Source of the DNA: Planctomycetota bacterium
GTDB lineage: Bacteria > Planctomycetota > SZUA-567 > H5-PLA8
NCBI GenBank assembly: GCA_015075375.1
Contig: JABTUM010000003.1
Coordinates: 930,001 to 994,000 of the forward strand
DNA length: 64,000 bases
Direction: 5' to 3'
The stretch's first letter is position 1, and the number at the start of each line of letters is the position of its first letter. Made by a program: the position numbers and the translations under genes. Below the pieces are notes generated by a model that was not told the origin of the DNA, did not search any database, and saw only the letters and a program-made list of their open reading frames with translations. Shown one piece after another: positions 42,352 through 52,107 of this stretch.

Positions 42352-43389
42352 ATGGCCGCGACCTCAGCCCTGATCCTGAAGTACGGAACCTATGAGTTCT
42401 CCCCCACCCCGCAGATCGGATCACGGATCTCGGTGGCGCGCGTCGGCGCCAGCCAAACGGGGCCGGGCACGATCGAACGCATTGTCACGGTGCGCGGCAT
42501 CCTGGAGGCCGAGAACGGCACCAGCATTCAAGATCTTCACGATGCGATGCTGGCGGCGATGGCGAAAGACCGGCAGACGCTTTACTGGGCGCGGCGCGAC
42601 GGCTCGAAGATTTGGATCAATCAGACGGCTCACGTTCAGGACTTCGATCTCAACCTGGACTGGAACGAATATCAGGCTCAGTACACGATCACGTTCCGCT
42701 ACCTGCCTCTGAATGAGACGCACAACGCCCCCTTCAGCGCCTCGTACAACGGCTACACGTTTGATCCGATTCCGGCCATGGGTCGCGAGTTCTCGGCCGT
42801 GCGCGACAGCGAGGCGGGTCCGCGCCGGAGCACGTCCGTACGCCTGACGCTGGATGGCTTCATCGCCGAAGGCTCGCACGCCAACAACGTGGCCGAACTG
42901 AACGCCCTGGCGGCTGCGCTTTCCGAGGATGACGTACTCACCTACGGCAGCTTGATTACGAACGTGCGCGTCGAGCGCTTCAGCCATCCGCCCGACATTC
43001 TTGACAGGCGGGTGCCGTATGCGGTTGTGTTCGCCTATGAGACGGACATCGGCGGCGACGGCGTCAAGAAGCTGCAATCTACGCGCCGGATCTCCCGAGT
43101 CACTCAGCGTAGCGCCTGGGGCTTCAGCCCGTTCATTGACGGGTCGCTCGCGCAGACGCTCGGGGAGACGGACCAGCAAATTACCGCGGTCGGCTTCGTG
43201 ATCGCGGAAACCATGGCGGAGGCGCGCGCGGCCTGCGTGGCTGAACTAGACACGATGATTCCGCCCGGCGGCATCGAGATCGAGGGGGCGAGCATTACCG
43301 AGGATCCCAACGAGATCAAAGTGGAGTGGAATGTGACGCACCGATACACCAGCCCCGTCCTGCGCGGCGGAGCATACGGAGCCAGCTAA
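42352..43389 (+). CDS. Distal tail-type protein with internal duplication
   Basis: This 345-residue beta-rich protein lies directly after the tape measure. Two similar blocks are visible: about 10-85 (YGTYEFSPTPQIGSRIS ... IERIVTVRGILEAENG) and about 130-205 (YNGYTFDPIPAMGREFS ... STSVRLTLDGFIAEGS). Position and fold type fit a distal tail protein, which forms the hexameric ring at the tail end. The duplication could let a trimer behave as a hexamer. Confidence 0.6.
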   Translation: MAATSALILKYGTYEFSPTPQIGSRISVARVGASQTGPGTIERIVTVRGILEAENGTSIQDLHDAMLAAMAKDRQTLYWARRDGSKIWINQTAHVQDFDLNLDWNEYQAQYTITFRYLPLNETHNAPFSASYNGYTFDPIPAMGREFSAVRDSEAGPRRSTSVRLTLDGFIAEGSHANNVAELNALAAALSEDDVLTYGSLITNVRVERFSHPPDILDRRVPYAVVFAYETDIGGDGVKKLQSTRRISRVTQRSAWGFSPFIDGSLAQTLGETDQQITAVGFVIAETMAEARAACVAELDTMIPPGGIEIEGASITEDPNEIKVEWNVTHRYTSPVLRGGAYGAS

Positions 43390-44139
43390 ATGCCTCTTGT
43401 CGCCGATCGTGTCAAAGAAACGACCACCACCACCGGAACCGGTGCGGTCGCGCTGGCCGGCGCGGTTGAAAAATTCCGCACGTTCGAAGATGCGGTCGGG
43501 GACGGGAACGAGTGCTGGTACGCGATCGTACACCGGACGCTGGCCGAGTGGGAAATCGGCAGGGGTACGCTGAACGCCGGCACGCTCGAGCGCGATGAAG
43601 TGGAGTCGAGCAGTAATAGCGACAATCTGGTGGATTTCGGAGCCGGAACCAAAGACGTTTTTGTGACGGCTCCCGCCAGTAAGTACGTCCCGTTCGTCTG
43701 GCATGCGGCCCAGGTGATCGAATCGAATGTGGAGTCGGCAGCCTACGGAAACGGCATTAAGTACATCCCCTTAGATCGCAGCGAGACCGAAGAGTACGTC
43801 AAGGCTGGATGGACTGCCCCGAAGGCCGGGAAGGCACACATCAGACTCAGCTACGCCATGTCGGTTGCGAATGGCGGAGACGTAGTTTTGAAGCTGGATT
43901 ACCTAAAGCTCGGAGTCGGAGACGATCCGGGCGGCGCGTTCACCTCCCAAGCGGCATTTACCCTTACGCCGGGAGCTGACGACGACAAGAAAACACTAGA
44001 CTCCGAGGCTGAAGAAACCCTGGAAATCGAAGTCGCTGAGGGCGACGAACTGTACTTCATACTCACTCGGAAAGACGACGAGGACGACGATCATACGGGT
44101 ACGCTCAATGTTCTTGGGCTCGCCGTGAGGCTTGAGTGA
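43390..44139 (+). CDS. Tail-tip protein with ADRVKETT motif
   Basis: This 249-residue protein starts MPLVADRVKETTTTTGTGAV, then VALAGAVEKFRTFEDAVG and EWEIGRGTLNAGTLERDEVE. This N-terminal block is common in phage tail-tip and fibre-adaptor proteins. The C-terminal half (AKAHIRLSYAMSV-like strands, then a very acidic stretch) looks like a carbohydrate-binding or adhesive beta domain. It starts one base after the previous stop codon. Confidence 0.65.
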   Translation: MPLVADRVKETTTTTGTGAVALAGAVEKFRTFEDAVGDGNECWYAIVHRTLAEWEIGRGTLNAGTLERDEVESSSNSDNLVDFGAGTKDVFVTAPASKYVPFVWHAAQVIESNVESAAYGNGIKYIPLDRSETEEYVKAGWTAPKAGKAHIRLSYAMSVANGGDVVLKLDYLKLGVGDDPGGAFTSQAAFTLTPGADDDKKTLDSEAEETLEIEVAEGDELYFILTRKDDEDDDHTGTLNVLGLAVRLE

Positions 44140-44723
44140 TGTTCCTTAACACGGCGGACATTCGAGATCGAATTCGCGTCGAACTGCCGGCCACGATCGC
44201 GTCATACGATCACATGCACCCCATCCTTAATGCGGCAGGATGGACGCTTAATGCGAACGGAGTGGCCGTAACGACCAGCACGTCGAGCATGATGGCGCTC
44301 ATGGTCGGCGGATTTGTAAATCAAAAAATAACGGCCTCCATTAAGTATACTTCGCCCACAAACCAAGGTAGCGAGGATATTGGACTGCTTGCCCGCCTCT
44401 ATACGAATCAGACGGGCTACGCGACCTACTATTACTGCCGACAGACCGGCGGCAATTTCCGCATCGGCAAGAATGTGGACGGCACGTTCACAACCCTCGC
44501 CAATCAAAACTACGCCCTCGCCCAGAATACCTACGCGCTGATGATCCTTCGCGTGATCGGATCCAGCTTGTACGCCATGATCGATGATGGCGTGCAGGAG
44601 CCACTCGAGCTAAACGCGACCGACTCGGCGATCCCCGGTCCCGGCGCCATGGGATTCCGGAGCGGGCCGACGAACTCAAGCACCGTGGCCGTCCGCTCGC
44701 TGATCGCGGAGGAAGCCGCGTGA
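44139..44723 (+). CDS. Concanavalin-like lectin domain protein
   Basis: This 194-residue protein starts at ATG 44139 (TGATG overlap); GTG 44136 is an alternative. The pattern SIKYTSPTNQGSEDIGLLAR, YATYYYCRQTGGNFRIGK and ALMILRVIGSSLYAMIDDG matches concanavalin/LamG-like jelly rolls, which bind glycans. It is likely a receptor-binding or tail-tip adhesion subunit, and a similar domain lies inside the next protein. Confidence 0.6.
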   Translation: MFLNTADIRDRIRVELPATIASYDHMHPILNAAGWTLNANGVAVTTSTSSMMALMVGGFVNQKITASIKYTSPTNQGSEDIGLLARLYTNQTGYATYYYCRQTGGNFRIGKNVDGTFTTLANQNYALAQNTYALMILRVIGSSLYAMIDDGVQEPLELNATDSAIPGPGAMGFRSGPTNSSTVAVRSLIAEEAA

Positions 44724-46162
44724 TTTCGGTTCGTCCGACCCTGCGTAAGCCCGCGCACTCCGGATCCGTCTGGCCGAGCACCGGAACGCCGGAGCCTAGC
44801 GTTACGGGCGATCCGTTCGGACATCGACCGTTCTCGGCTCATGCCAGCAACACGGATTTTCACCGTGGCGCAGATCTTCTGGACGGAGACGACACGGCCC
44901 CGGTCTATTCGCCGATCAACGGCAATATCATCCGCTGGAACTACACGCACGCTCAGTTCGACGACGACGAAAACCTGGATCAATTTGTCGAGACGGATCC
45001 GAATTCGGCGGCGGTATTTTCTCGCGTAGGCTCGAGCTTGCGGATCTCCAGCTCTAACGGGCAGTCCGTTTCGCTTCCGTCTGGCATGGCGCGCATGGCC
45101 TGGCGCACGCCGATCCAGGTCAACCCCTCGAGCACGGAGTGGGTGATCGACCTGAAGCTGGCCGGCACGATCGCGACCAACGGCAAGCTGTGTTTTGGGG
45201 TTTACGATCCGACCAATAATGAGTACGCCATTCTGCTCTACGACGGCGCGAATGTGGAGGCGCGTGGCCGAAAGTCAACGGGGCTTATGGGCGCCGACGG
45301 GACTACTACGGCGGCCGCCGATCAAACCTGGCTTCGACTTCGATTGCTCGCGAGCACCAACACGATCCAATGGCAATACGGGACCGACGGCACCAACTGG
45401 ACCAACGCGGCCACCGAGGCGAATCCATCGTGGACGAAGAGCGGACCCTATCTCGAGTGCTTTGTGGGCTGGATGCCGGATTCCGAGGCGTCCGAAGAGT
45501 TCGTGGACATCGACTATTTCGGCTGGTTTGACTCGACGCGGATCGGCCGGTTCGGAAACTGGGTCGCGATCGCGCACGCGGACGGTAAGTGGCTATTACA
45601 GCACATGCGCCACATCAATGTCGCGGCCGGAGACGTAGTTCGGGCGGGTCAACTGATCGGCAAGACCGGCAAAACGGGGTTTAATATCACGTCCGGCCGG
45701 ATCCTTCAGTACCACGTGCACTGTGAGTACATCCCAAACAACAAGCACGACTACTCTAACTCGGAGCCTGTAAACCCGCTGGCCTGCGGGCTCCTGCCGA
45801 AGCCGGAGTGCGGAGTGGATATTTCGGTTGTGCGCTCTGAGGTAAACGACCCAGACGGAGCCGCATCGCACCTACTCACAATTACGGTTGACCGTGATAG
45901 CGGCCAGAATTTCCAAATTAACGAGTTCTCGCTTACTGGAAACTCAGCCACCCGAACGCTTAACTGGAATACCAGGGCCGGCCTAAACCCGTCGGATGTG
46001 GACGCCAAGAGCTACAATGGGATTTACTTCTCTGCGGACGCATTTGATGAGGATTCGGATGAGTACGTCTACAGGCTTTACTTCGCCAAGTCCGCCGTCG
46101 GCACGTCCTTTGTGTCGGCATACGTCAAGGACGCGGCAGGAAATACAATCTGGAGCGAGTGA
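44720..46162 (+). CDS. M23 (LytM) peptidase interrupted by a lectin-like domain
   Basis: This 480-residue protein begins a LytM fold with DPFGHRPFSAHASNTDFHRGA and ADLLDGDDTAPVYSPINGNI (about 31-75; zinc ligands in FHRGADL). It then departs into a jelly-roll segment (about 105-270: STEWVIDLKLAGTIATNGKL ... TWLRLRLLASTNTIQWQYGT). The LytM fold resumes at GNWVAIAHADGKWLLQHMRH and GDVVRAGQLIGKTGKTGF, with the catalytic YHVHCE at about 334. All expected histidines are present. The end (about 370-480) is a further beta domain. It probably cuts peptidoglycan at infection. Confidence 0.75.
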   Translation: MISVRPTLRKPAHSGSVWPSTGTPEPSVTGDPFGHRPFSAHASNTDFHRGADLLDGDDTAPVYSPINGNIIRWNYTHAQFDDDENLDQFVETDPNSAAVFSRVGSSLRISSSNGQSVSLPSGMARMAWRTPIQVNPSSTEWVIDLKLAGTIATNGKLCFGVYDPTNNEYAILLYDGANVEARGRKSTGLMGADGTTTAAADQTWLRLRLLASTNTIQWQYGTDGTNWTNAATEANPSWTKSGPYLECFVGWMPDSEASEEFVDIDYFGWFDSTRIGRFGNWVAIAHADGKWLLQHMRHINVAAGDVVRAGQLIGKTGKTGFNITSGRILQYHVHCEYIPNNKHDYSNSEPVNPLACGLLPKPECGVDISVVRSEVNDPDGAASHLLTITVDRDSGQNFQINEFSLTGNSATRTLNWNTRAGLNPSDVDAKSYNGIYFSADAFDEDSDEYVYRLYFAKSAVGTSFVSAYVKDAAGNTIWSE

Positions 46163-46188
46163 CGCTCGGGACTGGAATGGCGTAGCGC

Positions 46189-46683
46189 ATGTTCGGCGAG
46201 TACGGATTCGGCGAGGCCCCATTCGGGGCAACTGAGGTCGAGGAAGATGCGCCGCCGATCGACCCAGTCGATCCCGATGTACCCGTCAGCGTTTATACGC
46301 GCAACGCGGGCAACGGATCCATGGAGGTCATCTGGGCACATCCCGAATCCGGTCCGGCGGACTACTACGAGGTATGGATTGCGCCAGCATCCGGCGGGCC
46401 TTTCGAAAAGGCCAACCGAGAGCCGGTCACGGGCCGGGTTACGCGGGTCATCAATCTGCCGTTCGGGTCCACCATCTTTACGAAGGTTCGCGGGGTATCG
46501 AGTGGCGAGCCCGGACCCTTCAGCGAACTGGCCGGGGATGCGACCTGCGGGAGGGCTGTCGGAGAGCTGGTCTTTGAAGGTCCGATCGGCGACATCGTCG
46601 CGGCCGAGGGCATCTTCACTTCTTTCGTAGCCGAGGAACTGCTGGCCGTCCGGGTCAGCTCTGAAGAAACGATCACGGGGTAA
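46189..46683 (+). CDS. Fibronectin-III-like tail protein
   Basis: This 164-residue protein starts with the tail-protein opening MFGEYGFGEAPFGA. A fibronectin-like domain at about 32-120 follows: SMEVIWAHPESGPADYYEVW, then RVTRVINLPFGSTIFTKVRG. The tail is acidic. Such domains decorate tail tips and help host binding. No catalytic motif. Confidence 0.6.
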   Translation: MFGEYGFGEAPFGATEVEEDAPPIDPVDPDVPVSVYTRNAGNGSMEVIWAHPESGPADYYEVWIAPASGGPFEKANREPVTGRVTRVINLPFGSTIFTKVRGVSSGEPGPFSELAGDATCGRAVGELVFEGPIGDIVAAEGIFTSFVAEELLAVRVSSEETITG

Positions 46684-46686
46684 ACC

Positions 46687-47466
46687 TTGGATTCTGGATT
46701 CGTGCTGTGGCGGGACGAAGAAAACAAACTGCCGATCTTCATTGAGGATGGCAGCGGAGACCCGGCGACCGGCTTGGCCTTCGGCGATGTGAGCCTGCGG
46801 TACACGCGGCCCGGCGACTCGTCCATGGAGACCTTTGCGCCCGACGTGGACCAGTGGTCCGAACGCGGGCTCGGCTTCTATGCGCTCACGCTTCCGGCCG
46901 CGCTGATCGACGAAGAGGGCCTGTTCGCGTGGGCGCTGGAACTGGCGATGACCGGCATGCCGACGCCACGTGGGATCGCCCAGACGATGCGGCGATTCGA
47001 GCTGCGCTTCCTCGAGGCCGAAGCATCAGGCTACTCCGAAGGCATGGTCGGCCGCGCGATCGAGGATGCCGCCGATCCCGAGCACTTCCTGGAGGCTCCG
47101 GGAACCGGGTATGCCGAAGGCACGGTGGGCGCGCTGCTCGAGGCTGCCGGTACGCCGCGCTACGAAGTCTTCGCGAGTCCCAGCTACAACCACGAAGCCG
47201 GCGTGCTGCGCGTGCGCGTCTGGATCCACCGCGACGGCCTGATGATCGCCAATCCCGAAGCCTGCGAAGCGGTCATCAAGAATGAGGCCGGCGTGACGAT
47301 CTTCGACCTGACCAGCTCGAGCCCGGATGCCGACGGCTTCTTCCTGCTCGAAGCCAACCCGCAGGATCCGCTGCTCACGAGCAACCACAACTACTCGGTC
47401 GTCGCGAAGGCGACGGTCGGCGGAACGGAATACTCGTCCGGTGAAGGCTACTTCACCCTGAACTGA
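46687..47466 (+). CDS. Tail-tip/fibre-associated protein
   Basis: This 259-residue protein starts at TTG 46687. It has a first beta domain (GLAFGDVSLRYTRPGDSSME, FYALTLPAALIDEEGLFAWA), a middle with two similar motifs, GYSEGMVGRAIEDAADPEHF and GYAEGTVGALLEAAGTPRYE, and a C-terminal Ig-like domain (SVVAKATVGGTEYSSGEGYF). It resembles proteins next to baseplate hubs, without a named family. Confidence 0.5.
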   Translation: MDSGFVLWRDEENKLPIFIEDGSGDPATGLAFGDVSLRYTRPGDSSMETFAPDVDQWSERGLGFYALTLPAALIDEEGLFAWALELAMTGMPTPRGIAQTMRRFELRFLEAEASGYSEGMVGRAIEDAADPEHFLEAPGTGYAEGTVGALLEAAGTPRYEVFASPSYNHEAGVLRVRVWIHRDGLMIANPEACEAVIKNEAGVTIFDLTSSSPDADGFFLLEANPQDPLLTSNHNYSVVAKATVGGTEYSSGEGYFTLN

Positions 47467-47475
47467 TCGGCCGTC

Positions 47476-47826
47476 ATGGAGTTAATCTCCAAGCGCTCTG
47501 GAAGGTTCATCGTACGCGGCCGCTCCCGACTGTCCCCGCAGCCGGTCGCGCGCCGGCGCGCATCCATGCTGCTGCTTGACGATTTCCTGATTCCGGTGGG
47601 TCAGGCGATCGTCAGTATCGAGGGGATTCGCACGAGCTTTTTCTACAACGTCGATTCGGGCCAGTTCACCTGGGAATCCTTGGACGGCATGGTGAGTTGC
47701 GTCAACGAGGTAGCCTTCAGCGGCGCTCAGCCCGTACCCACAGGGCATATCGGCACCACGATTACCCGGATCATCAACAGCGAGCCGCTGCCGACGACCG
47801 GCTACCGGCGCGACGAGGTGCTCTGA
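47476..47826 (+). CDS. Small tail-region protein
   Basis: This 116-residue protein has a basic start (SKRSGRFIVRGRSRLSPQP) followed by strands (ASMLLLDDFLIPVGQAIVSI, GHIGTTITRIINSE). Its stop overlaps the start of the large hub protein (TGATG), so the two are probably made together. No family recognised. Confidence 0.5.
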   Translation: MELISKRSGRFIVRGRSRLSPQPVARRRASMLLLDDFLIPVGQAIVSIEGIRTSFFYNVDSGQFTWESLDGMVSCVNEVAFSGAQPVPTGHIGTTITRIINSEPLPTTGYRRDEVL

Positions 47827-50813
47827 TGCCCAATAAGATCCGCCACGGAAATGCACTAGCCAGTTCGGCGAGCTTCACGAAGGCGCATGGCGTCCAGCCG
47901 ACGACCTGTGAAATGCAAACCCTCACGCCCGCGATCCTGCGGATGCGCGAGAAGTTCGTGGTCAACATCGGCGGCTCGAACTGGCAGGGCTTCGTATCGG
48001 ACGTGCGGCAGGTCACGCGCGAGGGCCTCGGACGGGCTACCCGCATCGCCGCCATCGACATCCGCACCGATCTGTTCTCGGTCACGGTCTTCGGCAAGTT
48101 CAATATGATCGACTCGTACAACGGCGAGGTGTACTCGATCCTTGAACGCACGCCGAACCTGGATCTGGCGCGGCGCTATGGAACGGTCAATGAGATCCCG
48201 CAGTTCTTTCTCGACATCCCGGCGAACAACTGGGTCAACCAGGGCATCACGCTCGACAAGGTGTATCCGCGCTCGATCGTACGGTGGCTCTCCGCGCTCT
48301 GCGGATTCCGCATCAGCCTGAGCGAAGAGGCGGAAGATCGCTTTCGTTCGACCGAGAACTCGAACTGGCTCACGTCCCGCTACAACGTCTACAACATCGA
48401 TTGGAACACGGGCATCAAGGCCGGCGCCGGGCTCGACCAGATCTTGCAGGCGCTCGGGCTTCAGGTGCACGTACTTCCCGCCGGCCGGACGCTAAAGTTC
48501 TCGGTGCCGGGCGAAGGCAACTACGCGCTGGCGACGTGGTCCGGCATCGGATCCGAGGGCAGCGAGGACGGCCAAGCGTACCAGTCCGACGTGGATACGG
48601 GCGTCTGGATTGTCGGCGAGCGGAACCGCCTGGAGTGGACGAAAGTACCCGCCGAGCCCGCGTGGAATCGCGAATGGGATAAATACCTCCTGGACATCAA
48701 GGGCTTGATCGAAGAGCTGGCGCTGCGTAACGAGCAGAAGAAGCCCGACGAGCCCGAATTCACGATGACCACCACGAAGGTCAAGGACTTCTTGCTGGAC
48801 TTCGGTTTTGTGGAAGGCCAGAAGTTCAACGAAATGACGATCTCGGAGTACCTGAACAAGGTCGTCGGTCGCGTGTACCGCATCCCCGGCATGGATGCGT
48901 TCATGTCGGATGCCGAGTTCAGCGGAGAGATTCCGGTTCGAGATCCGCGAATCGCCACGCCGCTGCTGAGTAACCCGAATAAGGACTACATCGTCGAGGC
49001 CCGACCCTGGAACGAGACGGAGACGAAGCGCCTTCACGTGGACGCGAAGGACGTGAAGATCGAACTCGAGGGCGGCTACCGGATCGACCAGGGCACCGGG
49101 CATCTGATCTTCGATCGCCCGAAACTCTGGTGGGCCAGTCCGGAGGCGATGGAGAAAAAGTTCTACGAGCTTGTGCCGGAAGACTTCGCGGCCGATGAGC
49201 CGCTGGTGACGTTCGTTCTCTACGGCGAGGTTTACCGGAAGTTCTTCGGCACGTTCGAGCGCGCGGGATCCAAGCAGGTATCCGGCCTGCGCAAGGCGTT
49301 CATCATCGAGAAGTACGAGGACGGGTTCACGAGCGACACGCCGGAGTTTGTGCGGCCGGGCGAGCGAAAAGCCGACAGCATGGCGTCGGACATCGCGGAC
49401 TCGATCCTGGACCGCAGGCAGACCGTACGTAGCGGCTCGGAGGATTTCTTCGGCACGGCCGGCCACGAGCCGACCGGGGAAGTGCGCCGCGTATCCGTCA
49501 GCGTGGACGGGCAACAGGGCATCCGAGAATCCGTCAGCTACGCGAACGACGAGCCGATCCCCGGCCTCGAGTCCCAAATCGAACTACGGCAGAAGCTCGC
49601 CAGCGCGCAGCAGGCCCGGAATCTTGCCCAGCTCGAGAACGATCGCCGGCTTAAAGAGCGGCGTGACGCGCTGAAGAAAGCGGCCGAGAAGCGCCCGGAC
49701 AACACGATTCTCGAAGAGGCCGCGCTCGAGACCTTCAACCGCGACAACTGGGTGCGCATCAAGAATGCGGAGCCCGAGGAAAAGGCCGAGCCGCCGACCC
49801 ATGAGGCCGGAGATCCCGTGGTCGTGCAGCCGACCGACGATCGCGCGGCCAAGTGGCAGGCCCTTAAGTCCGAAGAGATTCAGCCGAACGACCGGCGCAT
49901 GATCGGCGTGAACATTCAGGCCGGCAAGGGCGAGCGATCGGCCGTGACGACGGGCATTATTCCCGCCAAGGTCAAAGGCCCGGTCAAGCATGGCGATCGC
50001 CTGATGGTCGCGCGCGGCGGCTCATACTTGGTCCCAGGCCCAGGCCCCGCCGAAGCGCTGGATACTATCGAGGATTCGAGCACGACCAGGATCCCGGTGC
50101 GGATGGGCGCGCACCCGGATCCGAGCGTGATCGAGTGCTACGCCGCATCGCTGGTTCACATTGACGAGTTTCCCGATACCCCGGACGGATTGTTCACGGA
50201 CTTCGTCACGCTCAGCTCCGAAGACCGCGAGAACATTCCGATTCGGCTTCTGGTTTGGCAACAGGAGACTCCCGAGGCGGTTGAAGGCGGCAACGGGATC
50301 TACCTTTTCAATCCGGCCGCGCCCGAGGGCGAGCGCTGGACCAAGGAAATGGACCTGACTTACGGCGCGATCGGCGGCCGCCAGATCTGGGTGCGGTACG
50401 GTAAGCACTTCGTCAATACGCGCTTCGCATGGGTTCAGGACCACCGCGTCGCACTTCAGTTCCAGTCGCGCTTCCCGGTGGATCACGGCTCCAATGTGGC
50501 CGGCGAAATTCCGGCCGGCCTGACGGAGATGGGTAGCGGATACATACCGTCCGAAGGCGAGATCGTCTACCTCCGTGATCCGGGCGGCATCTTCATCGCC
50601 CTGGAGGACGACTGGGTTCAAATCGGAGCGCCGGCGCCGAGCAGTCATGGCACGCTGGGAACTCCGGCGCTCTGGGGCTACTACCATTCCGACCTGCACG
50701 ACGTCGTGACCGACTTCGCGTGCATAGACGACGTACCCACGCCAACCATCACCACGATGGAAGAGGCGATCTCGCCTTGTGCCCTGGCCGACGAGCCCGA
50801 GGAAGAGGAATAG
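47826..50813 (+). CDS. Large tail hub/baseplate protein
   Basis: This 995-residue protein starts at ATG 47826. The N-terminal half carries hub-like beta segments (RATRIAAIDIRTDLFSVTVF, YPRSIVRWLSALCGFRISLS, AGLDQILQALGLQVHVLPAG) recalling tail-associated hub proteins that hold fibres. A charged coiled coil (KLASAQQARNLAQLENDRRL) follows at about 590-620, then more beta domains and an acidic end (ADEPEEEE). It is the largest tail-tip protein and likely organises the host-binding tip. Confidence 0.6.
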   Translation: MPNKIRHGNALASSASFTKAHGVQPTTCEMQTLTPAILRMREKFVVNIGGSNWQGFVSDVRQVTREGLGRATRIAAIDIRTDLFSVTVFGKFNMIDSYNGEVYSILERTPNLDLARRYGTVNEIPQFFLDIPANNWVNQGITLDKVYPRSIVRWLSALCGFRISLSEEAEDRFRSTENSNWLTSRYNVYNIDWNTGIKAGAGLDQILQALGLQVHVLPAGRTLKFSVPGEGNYALATWSGIGSEGSEDGQAYQSDVDTGVWIVGERNRLEWTKVPAEPAWNREWDKYLLDIKGLIEELALRNEQKKPDEPEFTMTTTKVKDFLLDFGFVEGQKFNEMTISEYLNKVVGRVYRIPGMDAFMSDAEFSGEIPVRDPRIATPLLSNPNKDYIVEARPWNETETKRLHVDAKDVKIELEGGYRIDQGTGHLIFDRPKLWWASPEAMEKKFYELVPEDFAADEPLVTFVLYGEVYRKFFGTFERAGSKQVSGLRKAFIIEKYEDGFTSDTPEFVRPGERKADSMASDIADSILDRRQTVRSGSEDFFGTAGHEPTGEVRRVSVSVDGQQGIRESVSYANDEPIPGLESQIELRQKLASAQQARNLAQLENDRRLKERRDALKKAAEKRPDNTILEEAALETFNRDNWVRIKNAEPEEKAEPPTHEAGDPVVVQPTDDRAAKWQALKSEEIQPNDRRMIGVNIQAGKGERSAVTTGIIPAKVKGPVKHGDRLMVARGGSYLVPGPGPAEALDTIEDSSTTRIPVRMGAHPDPSVIECYAASLVHIDEFPDTPDGLFTDFVTLSSEDRENIPIRLLVWQQETPEAVEGGNGIYLFNPAAPEGERWTKEMDLTYGAIGGRQIWVRYGKHFVNTRFAWVQDHRVALQFQSRFPVDHGSNVAGEIPAGLTEMGSGYIPSEGEIVYLRDPGGIFIALEDDWVQIGAPAPSSHGTLGTPALWGYYHSDLHDVVTDFACIDDVPTPTITTMEEAISPCALADEPEEEE

Positions 50814-50814
50814 C

Positions 50815-52107
50815 ATGGGCCGGAAGGTTCCGCTCGAATGCCCGTGCTGCCTCGCGCCCGTCGATCCTCCGGATCCATGCGGGCGCTGCGGATACGACTG
50901 CCCGCGCGATTCCGAATGTCAGGCCATCTGTGACGAGTGGGAAGCGTGCGAGCCCGATTGCGTGGATGCGGAGGCGGAGTACGAAGCCTGTAAATCTCCA
51001 TTCTTCGACGCATGTATTACCGACTGCAACAGCACTTACGATACTTGCACGAGCGGCTGTGGGAGCTTCGAGGATCCGGGCTACTGGGACTGCATCGCCG
51101 CATGCGATGCGGCCAAGTCGGCTTGCTATGACGTCTGCTCCGAAAGCGGACCAACGTGGTGCCCGGACGAGTACGCGCACTTCAACGACTGCCAGGAAAA
51201 TTGCTGGCCCAAGGAAGCACTCTGTATCGAATGCACGCCGCCGCAGTCCGGAGCGGATGGCTACGTGGACGAGAACAACCCCGAGATCACCCTCGATGCC
51301 GGCGCGACGAAGAACATTCTGGCGACCACGGCCATGTCGAGCGTGCAGGTTACGAGCACGCTTACCACGCCGGGGGGCGCGTGCGGCTGGTATCGCTACG
51401 TCGTCAATGTTGGATCCGCTGACCCCGTGTATGGGCCGTGGAACTTCGTCGATCGCGATTGCGAGTCCATCGAAATTCCAGTCAACGCCAACGTACCCGC
51501 CGAGATTGAGGAATGCTCCCAAGTTGAGGTGAGCGCAAGCCTGGACTCGTTCGCGTGCGGATGCGTGGGCTCGGTCTGCAACGGCGCCTCGATCGACGAG
51601 ACTCGGCGTTACGAGTTCAGCGATGCGGACGTGGGCGCGGGTTGGTTCAAGCCAAGCGGACTCTTTGCGTCCGGCGGAGATTGGGACTTCGACATTCCGT
51701 TCTCATGGTCGTACGCCTGCTACGCGGGTCCGCGCGTGCTTCGCAATATCCGCACCACGGCTCGACGCCGAGCCGGGACCGCGGACAAATGCTATCGCGT
51801 TCAGTTCCGCTGGGTCGCGGTCTCGTCCTCGTGCGGCGGAGATCCCCGCGGCCGGATCAACTGCTCGGAAGATTCCGAACTCGAGGGTGCCGGACCCGAC
51901 GGCACGTTCGCCGAGGTCGAACTGCGCGAGGGATCGCCGCCCGATGAAGACGGGCCGTACGTGGGCTACTACATGGATTCAATAGGCGAAATGACCACTC
52001 CGCCCGAGGATGCGTCGGCACCGGAAGACTGCTGCCACTTGACCTTCAGCATCGAAATCAAGATCGAATGCGATAACTCGATCAGCGGCCTCTGCCCGAG
52101 TTGCTGA
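50815..52107 (+). CDS. Cysteine-rich tail-associated protein
   Basis: This 430-residue protein has about 39 cysteines, some 24 of them in the first 145 residues (CPCCLAPVDPPDPCGRCGYD opens zinc-ribbon-like, then repeated xxC pairs such as CIAACDAAKSACYDVC). The later half is a beta domain with scattered cysteines, ending GLCPSC. It starts one base after the hub stop and overlaps the next gene by one base. Many disulfides or bound metals are implied. I know no family for it. Confidence 0.6.
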   Translation: MGRKVPLECPCCLAPVDPPDPCGRCGYDCPRDSECQAICDEWEACEPDCVDAEAEYEACKSPFFDACITDCNSTYDTCTSGCGSFEDPGYWDCIAACDAAKSACYDVCSESGPTWCPDEYAHFNDCQENCWPKEALCIECTPPQSGADGYVDENNPEITLDAGATKNILATTAMSSVQVTSTLTTPGGACGWYRYVVNVGSADPVYGPWNFVDRDCESIEIPVNANVPAEIEECSQVEVSASLDSFACGCVGSVCNGASIDETRRYEFSDADVGAGWFKPSGLFASGGDWDFDIPFSWSYACYAGPRVLRNIRTTARRRAGTADKCYRVQFRWVAVSSSCGGDPRGRINCSEDSELEGAGPDGTFAEVELREGSPPDEDGPYVGYYMDSIGEMTTPPEDASAPEDCCHLTFSIEIKIECDNSISGLCPSC

